Of a stretch of 8,433 nucleotides of DNA, positions 1 to 6,600 are shown one piece after another (positions within the stretch are counted from its first letter, which is position 1; each line of letters begins with the position of its first letter). Made by a program: the position numbers and the translations under genes. The notes beneath the pieces were generated by a model. It saw nothing but the letters and a program-made list of their open reading frames with translations, had not been told where the DNA came from and ran no database searches. The DNA comes from Candidatus Altimarinota bacterium. Lineage in GTDB: Bacteria; Patescibacteriota; Gracilibacteria; BD1-5; UBA6164. The stretch covers positions 1-8,433 of the forward strand of contig JAMOOA010000137.1 of assembly GCA_027066255.1 (NCBI GenBank), in the 5' to 3' direction.

Positions 1-3000
1 TCATCTCTGGTGATATTGATATTTCCATCAACGATGTTGAGAGCTATTTCTCAGATAGTATTATCTCCTGATTTGATATTCATCTTTAAATATCCCGAGG
101 TGCTTCTATCATCTACTTCTATATACACGCTTGTCTTTCTTTCTATTGTTCCATCATTTCCAAAAATCATAGAATCTGAGCCAAGGCTGTTTTTTAAAAC
201 AAGGTCATCTCCTCTCTCGTAGAGGGAATAATTTGAATCCAGTACTTTTATTGAAAGAGAGGTTTTATCTTCAGAGATACAAGAAGAAAGCTCTCCTTCA
301 CACTTTATAATCTCAGCATCTCATAGGTCATAGTATGCTTTTCCTATATAGGTTCCAAGTGCCTCATTATGTATGTCTACATAGAGTCTGTTCTGACTAT
401 CAAAATCTGGTGAGAGCACTATATCTTGAGTAATATCTCTCCCTCAGGCAATACTCCTGAGCCCTCCATTTTCAGATATAGAAATAACATCGCTATATTT
501 GTATGGATTATTTATAAGTGAAGTAACAGCAAGTGATCTATTTTCTTTATCAAAGAGTAGAGCCCCTGCGAGATAATCTTCTTGAGTAACATCTCCATAA
601 GGTGCCCCGAGAAGAACAGAGTAAATTCCATTATAGGCATTCCCTCCTATGTGTTTTTCATTCCAAAAATAAAAAGTCTCAACACTTCCTGCGTTCTCTC
701 ATACTCCATGAACGATGAGTTTGTTTGTCTCTATCCAGAGATTGAGAACCTTGGTCCTTAAAAGAGAAGGAAGGTCTTTGTAGTCTTGGCTTTGCTCTAG
801 ACGTCTTTGTGTTGTGAATCTCGAAATATAGGTTTGAGAGTTGTATTCTTTATAAAAGAGCTTTCCTCTAGTTGTAAGTCCTACTGCTGATTTCATTCCT
901 GGGATATCAAGTCCAGATTTTACAAAAGGAGCCTGTCCTTCCAGAGCAAAGAAATTGTCGTCGAGAGAAGGGGACGTTCCGATTTTAAAATACCCAACCC
1001 CCGGGATGTCTGTCCCTTCTATTTTAAATTGGGCTTTTCCTCATTTTGAAGTCTTTTTCAGATTTGAAGAAGTGATAATGCTTTTATAGTCTTCTGGGAT
1101 TTCCAAAGAGAACTCTGTAGTATTGTCGTTAAATACTTCATTCCCATATCTATCTTTAAGAACTGCAAAAAGAGTTGTCGAGTCTTCTATATTTGCTTCT
1201 ATTTTGTCTCGACTCAAGGATATATCTACTCTAATAGGGTCTTCTGGTAGGATATCTATGTACTCTTTGGTGATACTCGAAACTCCTTCTATTTGAAATT
1301 CCAGCTTAATATTCTTTCCTGCAAGATTCTTAGTCTGAAGTCTGAGAGTTGATACTCCATTTTTTATATCAATATAAGAAGAAAGTGGTTTCCCATAAAG
1401 AGGATTGAGGACTAGGTATGCTCTCGAATTAAAGTCTGTAAGGGTATTTCCAGAGGTGTCTTTGAGGGTAATGTCAAACTCATACGTCTCTCCTCCAACT
1501 ACTATTTCTGAGCTTTTTGCAACCACCTCTACGTCAATACTATCAATAGTACGAATGGTCTTAGACGTAGATACGAGAGTGTCTCCCGAGATATCCTTCA
1601 GAGTAATATTTAGGGTATTATTGGCTACAGTGTCTGTAGATTTGAGTCTAAATATCTTGTATCCTTCTACCGTTCTTGTCTGAAAATCACTATTCCCTGA
1701 ATCTAGAAATTCCAATCCTCAACCAGATATATTCATGTTGATGTCATAAAACGCCCCTGAAGCAACATTTCCAAATCTATCGAGGAATGTTACTATATGT
1801 GTAGTGATATTTCCTCATGTCTGAGAAATAGTTGTCCCCAGATTTACATCGAAAGTTGAAGCAACATCAGGAGAAAAGTCAATCGTTTTATTAGCTCTAA
1901 ACCCATTTGCATCTGTAATAATAAACTCCAATCTCCCTGAAGTTTGAACAGCTGTAAGAGGTTTGAAGTTTGCAAGTTGAGAAGCTGCTATATTTATTTC
2001 CTCATATATAATCTCTCCCTGCTTTTTTATCTGGAATTTAAGTGGATAAGAGAGTGAGAGAATATTTCCCCTTTTTGAGTAATTTGTCAGTGCAAAAATA
2101 ACTTTCTCCGGATTGGAGTTGTTAGTAAATACACTCCCAGCTACATCTTCAACCTGTGTAAAGTTTGTGTCTATAAGGAAGAGATTATTAGCATCTGAAA
2201 CTTTGAGAGTATCAACAGCTGGAGATATATCTGTAAGCTCTTCTCATTCTATAAGATAACTGTTCAGGAAGAGTCTGTCCCCTCGAACTTGTACATCGAG
2301 TGTTTCACTCTCGAGAGATATCTCTACATCTCCATGATTATCCTTAGTTGTAAGGCTTGCTTCAAAGTATGCGTTTACATCTGATCTCTTAGTGGAAAAA
2401 TACGTAACAGCTTTTCCGCGAGAAACACGTGAACGAGTATTGTTGAAGCTGATATATTTATTCGCTTCATTAAAATCTGCTGGAGAATTATAAGATGGGT
2501 CATCTATATCAAAAATTGTCTGCGTATTTCCTGCTGTAAATTCACTATCTCCATCAAGGGGAATTTCTAGTTTTGAAAGCTCAAAATCTACGTAACTAAT
2601 ATTATCAAGAGTAACCACCCTATCATTCTTATCCTTCAAAACAGCTGCCAGTATTCCAACCTTGGAGTAGTGGTATTTTGATGAATCACTATAGAGCTCT
2701 ATAGCTCCTCCATCCAGTTTTCCTTCTATACAGTCATTGATACCATTCTTATTGACGTCTCCCTGACAGACCAAGAGATCCTCTTGTTCTTCCTCAGACA
2801 AGAGACTTGGACCACAAGATCACTCAGATATACCAATAGTTGGTGGTAACATTTCCTGAAGCCAACATACAATAGCTGGTATCCATTCCCATATAGGAAC
2901 TCCATCTGGTGGAGCACATTGGAATACTCCTTCTTTTCCTGCTGGAGGAGCTATATTTGAGGAAAGTAAAGAAGTATTAAGTGTTATATTTCTTGCGATA

Positions 3001-5690
3001 ATAGAAGCAAACGGATTATTCGCTTTTTCGTTTGGGTCAAGCTTTATATACATATTTCGGCTATCTCCTGGAGCTCACAGATAGGCTACTTCATAAGATT
3101 TTTTATTTTTTGGAAGGTTGAAAAGATAGTTATTTCCTCCAAACTGATCACTCAGATAATTTTCAAATATGAATTTGTATTTTCATGAAACCGTCTTGAG
3201 GTTATTCCAATACACAGCAAAAACAAGTGTATCATAATACGAAACATCTTTACTTTCTCCATCTATCGTAAAAGTCTGTAGAGGCCTTGATTTGAGTGTC
3301 GTGTAAAGATCTATGTTCGCACTTGGAAAATCTCCTGTCTTTAGGAGGTTGTATATCGTTTGAGCATCTCCTACAAGACTATTTGGGTTGGAAGAAATAA
3401 TAGAAGTATTTATCTGTGTAGATATATCGTCAAGATGTCTCTTGAGTGACGCATCTATATTTTCAAGAGTGAGTTTCGTGTTTGCTTGTGGAATGACTCT
3501 AAATAAGTGTGGGTAATCTATTTTTTGGTATTCTCCATCTGCAGCTATAAAATCTATATATCTATTTTTATCAACAGGGAGATCCGGAGAAACAAGAGCT
3601 GCGACTTGTTTCCCAAACTCTTCATTTGTAGGAGAAGTGTGGGTGATATGTGAGGTAATTTTTTTGTAATCATAAGAAAGCGTTCCTCTTGGACAAGCAC
3701 AGACCTGCTCTTCGTCTCTTCATCCTCAGCTACAAACTGGTGAGGTTGCTGATTGTTTTATTACTTCTCCATCGAGGTTAAGAACATCGAGGATACACGC
3801 TCCTGCTCCACTATCAGAGATAGATGCATAATGATCTCCAAATCCATCTGTAGAATCGAGTCTTGTATTGGTCGTTGCACAAGTCCAGCGTTCTGTTGAC
3901 TGTCCTGGCATAGGGACACTCATATATGAGCGACACGTAGTTTCTTCTATAGCATCTCTTCCTACTTGCGTTGTATAAAATCTATGTTCTCTAGTGAGTA
4001 AGAAATTATTATCAAAACAATCAAGTGGAGATGGAACCAAAGAGTTATCGAATTCTTGACGAGATCCCACTATATCAAAAACAGGAACAATTCCTCCTTT
4101 GAGATCATGTGTATTGAGGTCAAATCTACTTCCAGAAAGCGAGTCTCTTGCGAGATTGACCGGTGAATTCCCTCCCCAATATCCTTCAGTACCTGCAATC
4201 ACTTGGCCTGCAGAGTTTGTACGAGTTTGTGCTCCACAGAGATTGAGGTCTCCTTGAACTAGGTTTATATTGATTCCTCTGTTTGCTTCAACGAGTTTTC
4301 CTCCGTTTGCACTTGCTCATCTATACGTACTACATTGAGATGCATTCGTTATAAGAGAAGCTTGTTGTCCATAATAGAAATTTGTATAACTCGACGCACA
4401 AACTCATCCCCATGTTCCTCATCAAAATCCTCCTCAGATACCTCCTCATATTCATCCCCCTGAGCTACGAGTAGTTGGGATTGCTATATCCCTTGCAAGT
4501 CCATTTTTGACAATCTCATCTATTTGAGATTCAAGAGAAGTGTTTACGTTCTTGACAACTTGTACACTTACTTGATCCAGTACAGATATCAAAAATGGTG
4601 CCATGTCGACATTTACTTCTGCCCCTTGTCCATTATATCTTCCTGCATTATGGACATACTTTCTTATGTCTCCGAGTGTTCCTGCATTAAATATTTCTAG
4701 AAATTTATTAGTAGAATTGTTAGTAATATAACGAGTCTGTACATCCGGAGTCCCCTCTGTTTCTGGTCATGAACTTATACCATTACTTGGAAATCCTGGT
4801 ATAGCTTTTTGTATGAGGTCTCTGATGCTCTCATTTTGCGTTCCAAGAACCTGGTTCTTTACCTTCTCGGCAAGCTCTCTCGTATATCTGTTATACGTTA
4901 TATCCTCCATATTTTGGAGATATGCTTGATATCCTTCATATTTTTCATAACTCAGGGCTTGCGTCTCACGAAATTGATCATAGTAAAATACATATGGTTC
5001 ATAGTTTGCTCTGATACCTTCTCAGGCTTTTGCATTCATAACACCTTCAGAAGCCTTGAAGTTTCCTGTTCACTTATAGAAGTCATGGTTCTTATCAAAA
5101 TACCCCTTGATGAGATCCACGTTTGTATCTCTATCCCCAGAGTTTGGAGCGATGACTCAATGCCATATCTCTGGAGATAATTCTGCGGGAGCATCGTCAT
5201 CCAGTTTATAGGTCTTGTCTTCATGATCGTAGATGTAGCTCTTCTCCTCAAAATCTATATATGGCAAGAGTGTACGTGAGGAATTATTTCCTGAAAATAC
5301 AAGAGGAAGTGGCACATCTCCAACCAAAATAGTCCCTATAAGTTTTGATTCAAAATTTACATCCTTGACTCACTTATATCCTTCAAAATAAAGCTTCTCA
5401 TTAAGAGATGCTATATCAAGAGAAGTAGCTGTTGATGGAGTTGGGAGTATAACAACACGGGTATTTTCCAGAACTCCTTGTATATCTTGAGTGTATCTCA
5501 CCAATTTGCTTCTGACATCATCGTAGATATCCTCATCAACGATAACAGAAACAAGGTTATAAAATTTCTCTTCATCAGCAAAGGTTTGCTGAGAAAAGAA
5601 CATGAGCGAGGGGATACGAATAGTGAATGAAAAAAGCAGGAAAAAAAGCAGGAAAAATGAAGTAGTTTTTTGGAGATACGAGAAGGGCAT
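1..5690 (-). CDS. Giant secreted multidomain surface protein with Ig-like (Big_1/invasin-type) domains, 3' end outside window
   Basis: With TGA read as glycine this is one open frame of 1896 codons from ATG 5690 to the window edge, with no TAA or TAG. It contains 25 in-frame TGAs. TAA at 5703-5705 blocks upstream extension, and no strong Shine-Dalgarno is visible. Residues 1-38 look like a signal peptide (FFLLFFLLFSF core, TFA|DEE cleavage). About 45-400 is an alpha/beta region with GTILVGDVPLPLV near 119-131 and PEIWHG near 173-178, resembling the C25/gingipain fold, but it has no cysteine, so it is not an active cysteine peptidase. A Gly-rich hinge spans 411-429. About 431-666 holds ten cysteines, suggesting disulphides. 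About 925-987 has five more, a segment with WEW, and DVNKNGINDC, a thrombospondin-3-like calcium loop. Ig-like domains follow, marked by VLKDKNDR (~1014), FLDRFGN (~1305), LKDTSGN (~1410) and LKDRYGN (~1510). Residues from about 1555 on are unrecognised. Probable role: extracellular adhesin or stalk (inference). Confidence 0.88.
4404..4460 (-). repeat. Gly-rich hinge of four GGGX units, six TGA codons in 19
   Basis: Inside the giant gene, residues 411-429 read GGGI, GGGI, GGGF, GGGT, then WGG. Fourteen of the 19 residues are glycine, written with a mix of GGA, GGG, GGT and TGA. TGA occurs at 4404, 4419, 4422, 4434, 4446 and 4452 (plus-strand starts of tca). The hinge separates the cysteine-free N-terminal domain from the ten-cysteine module and is probably a flexible linker. 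The mixed codons argue against recent slippage of one repeated DNA unit. Confidence 0.85.
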
Positions 5691-5727
5691 TTGAACCTGA
5701 GTTTATTTGTAGAAATAGCACAAAAAA

Positions 5728-5755
5728 GACTTTTTAACATAATAGTTAAAAAGTC
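5728..5755 (-). promoter_or_regulatory. Perfect 11-bp inverted repeat with U-run in the leader of the giant gene
   Basis: GACTTTTTAAC (5728-5738) and GTTAAAAAGTC (5745-5755) are perfect inverted copies around a 6-base loop. On the minus strand the repeat is followed by six Ts, the form of a weak intrinsic terminator or attenuator 38 bases before the ATG at 5690. The loop reads TATTAT on the minus strand (5739-5744), one mismatch from a -10 box, with TTGCGG (5761-5766) 16 bases upstream as a poor -35. It could therefore end transcription from the small ORF, attenuate the giant gene, or be an operator over its promoter. The sequence alone does not decide. Confidence 0.55.
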
Positions 5756-5756
5756 G

Positions 5757-5772
5757 CTTCCCGCAAGGGAAA
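5757..5772 (-). other. Small hairpin next to the leader inverted repeat
   Basis: TTCCC and GGGAA flank a 4-base loop. On the minus-strand transcript a U-G pair extends the stem to six pairs. It lies one base upstream of the larger inverted repeat, so a minus-strand transcript would carry two tandem hairpins followed by a U-run. On the plus strand the loop is GCAA, a GNRA tetraloop, but no plus-strand transcript is suggested here. Confidence 0.4.
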
Positions 5773-5847
5773 GTGTACTATTTATGTGAACATAGTATAT
5801 TTTAGTGTGACAAAATCGTTGTTTTTATGTGTTATATAGATTTATGC

Positions 5848-5923
5848 CTGATTTTTTACTTCTGAAGAGAGATCAGATGTATTGGATATCTTTTAACAAG
5901 TTCTGATTTTACCCTCTGAAGAG
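5848..5923. repeat. Pair of imperfect 21-22 bp direct repeats
   Basis: Copy one (5848-5869) and copy two (5903-5923) share CTGATTTT at the left and TCTGAAGAG at the right, with differing 5- and 4-base middles. Starts are 55 bases apart. Copy two lies within the small ORF (LQRVKSE) and copy one covers its last codons and stop (SLQK-stop), so this may be an internal duplication rather than a regulatory site. Confidence 0.4.
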
Positions 5924-6005
5924 TTATGAAAAACATATTCATTCCTTGATAATTTTCAAAAAGATCGTCTACGCGTGTTTTATCTAAAGAGTCCAATGGC
6001 TGCAT
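5856..6005 (-). CDS. Predicted 49-residue small protein of unknown function
   Basis: ATG at 6005 runs to TAA at 5858-5856, giving 49 residues beginning MQPLDSLDKTRVDDL and ending PIHLISLQK. There is no in-frame TGA, so the reading is the same in either code. The composition looks like that of a real soluble protein: an acidic N-terminal third, a central hydrophobic patch (MNMFFITL), and a basic helix-like part (RVKSELVKRY). There is no signal peptide, no metal-binding motif and no family I recognise. It lies alone between the mscL terminator and the giant gene leader, on the same strand. TATAAT at 6026-6031 would give a leader of about 14 bases. No Shine-Dalgarno is evident. Chance ORFs of this length are not rare in AT-rich DNA, which limits confidence. 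Confidence 0.42.
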   Translation of the reverse strand: MQPLDSLDKTRVDDLFENYQGMNMFFITLQRVKSELVKRYPIHLISLQK

Positions 6006-6025
6006 AAAAAAAGTAAGGTGATATT

Positions 6026-6031
6026 ATTATA
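6026..6031 (-). promoter_or_regulatory. Possible -10 box for the small ORF
   Basis: The minus strand reads a perfect TATAAT 20 bases before the ATG at 6005 and just after the mscL terminator. No -35 match and no extended -10 TG is present at the proper distance, so in DNA this AT-rich the hexamer could be chance. Confidence 0.28.
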
Positions 6032-6065
6032 ACTTCACTATATTTAAGAGTAGTGGAAAGTCTAT

Positions 6066-6091
6066 AAAAGCCCTCAGTACTGAGGGCTTTT
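6066..6091. terminator. Symmetric intrinsic terminator after mscL
   Basis: AAAAGCCCTCAG and CTGAGGGCTTTT form a 26-base perfect palindrome: a GC-rich stem with T-runs on both strands (four or more Ts). It begins 20 bases past the mscL stop codon and should end mscL transcription. The symmetry would also stop transcription arriving on the plus strand, although no plus-strand gene is visible here. Confidence 0.88.
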
Positions 6092-6111
6092 TGAATGTAA
6101 GAAATAGTCTT

Positions 6112-6519
6112 TTACTTCTTCTTAAGTGAATCTCTGATCTCAGTAAGAAGAACAATATCAGGAGCTGGAGCAGCTGGTTTTGCTTCTTCTTTCTTTTGCA
6201 TTTTTGTTACCATTCTTACAAGCATAAATATAACAAAACCAAGGATAAGGAATCCTATCATATCATTAATAAATACCCCGTATTTGATAGCTGGAGCACC
6301 AGCTTCATCGAGAGCAGCAAGAGTTGCATACTCTTTTCCATCAAGAGCATAAAACATATTTGCGAAATCTACATCAGCCATCATCTTTCCTACTGGAGGC
6401 ATAACGATATTTGCAACTAATGACTTTACTACTGTACCAAACGCAGCACCAAATATGAACCCAACAGCCATATCCATAACGTTCCCTTTCATAATGAACG
6501 CTTTGAAGTCTTGTAACAT
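6112..6519 (-). CDS. mscL: Large-conductance mechanosensitive channel MscL
   Basis: A complete 135-residue protein (ATG 6519, TAA 6112-6114), of usual MscL length. MscL is a homopentameric inner-membrane pore that opens under membrane tension and releases solutes during osmotic downshock. The N-terminal helix LQDFKAFIMKGNVMDMAVG and pore helix TM1 (about 16-45, GFIFGAAFGTVVKSLVANIV then MPPVG) match the family closely. A periplasmic loop (about 46-80) is followed by TM2 (about 81-105, NDMIGFLILGFVIFMLV), a basic KMQKKEE stretch, and the C-terminal bundle helix LLTEIRDSLKKK. It has no in-frame TGA. The start is fixed by homology, although the AT-rich leader shows no clear Shine-Dalgarno. It lies 81 bases after lysS, with a hairpin and possible promoter between, so it is probably its own unit, ended by the terminator at 6066-6091. 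Confidence 0.97.
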   Translation of the reverse strand: MLQDFKAFIMKGNVMDMAVGFIFGAAFGTVVKSLVANIVMPPVGKMMADVDFANMFYALDGKEYATLAALDEAGAPAIKYGVFINDMIGFLILGFVIFMLVRMVTKMQKKEEAKPAAPAPDIVLLTEIRDSLKKK

Positions 6520-6535
6520 AATATTGAAAGTAAAA

Positions 6536-6562
6536 AAATAAGTACCGATATAGTACCTATTT
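6536..6562 (-). terminator. Weak hairpin plus U-run after lysS
   Basis: On the minus strand AAATAGGTAC and GTACTTATTT pair over ten positions, one of them G-U, around a 7-base loop, followed by four more Ts. It lies 38 bases past the lysS stop and 16 bases before the mscL ATG. It most resembles an AU-rich intrinsic terminator for lysS. The loop also holds the -10-like hexamer of a possible mscL promoter, so it may instead be a regulatory palindrome. Confidence 0.5.
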
Positions 6563-6576
6563 TTCTAAAAATTCAA
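6547..6576 (-). promoter_or_regulatory. Possible mscL promoter
   Basis: The minus strand reads TTGAAT (6571-6576) and TATATC (6547-6552) with an 18-base spacer, each four of six matches to consensus. This would start transcription about 20 bases before the mscL ATG. It overlaps the hairpin at 6536-6562. The AT-rich background makes chance matches likely. Confidence 0.3.
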
Positions 6577-6600
6577 GTCTTCACTTAATTACTAGGGATT

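Larger units (their letters stand above)
5691..5855. other. AT-rich spacer between the small ORF and the giant gene
   Basis: This 165-base spacer contains the two hairpins listed separately and a short inverted repeat, TATGTGAACATA (5783-5794). I see no ORF, tRNA or known riboswitch in it. If the small ORF at 5856-6005 is not real, the gene-free stretch extends from 5691 to 6111, and the only other clear element in it is the terminator at 6066-6091. Confidence 0.6.

Noticed and set aside
90..700. Unrecognised C-terminal part of the giant protein considered as a beta-propeller or autotransporter region.
   Set aside because: I see no repeated blade motif and no outer-membrane barrel pattern, so I left it as unknown.
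4809..5180. A 123-codon plus-strand open frame, and similar ones at 1405-1683, 6196-6420, 7141-7533 and 7600-8019.
   Set aside because: Each lies antisense to a well-supported minus-strand gene and its translation shows no recognisable protein pattern.
1..5690. A run of separate minus-strand fragments (5690-5370, 4202-3726, 3053-2820, 2801-2244, 1715-1041, 896-699) read as a decayed pseudogene.
   Set aside because: All share one frame and are separated only by TGA codons. With TGA as Gly the frame is continuous, with no TAA, TAG or frameshift.
5498..5740. An 80-codon minus-strand frame overlapping the start of the giant gene.
   Set aside because: It is out of frame with the signal peptide and open reading of the giant protein, and its product has no recognisable features.
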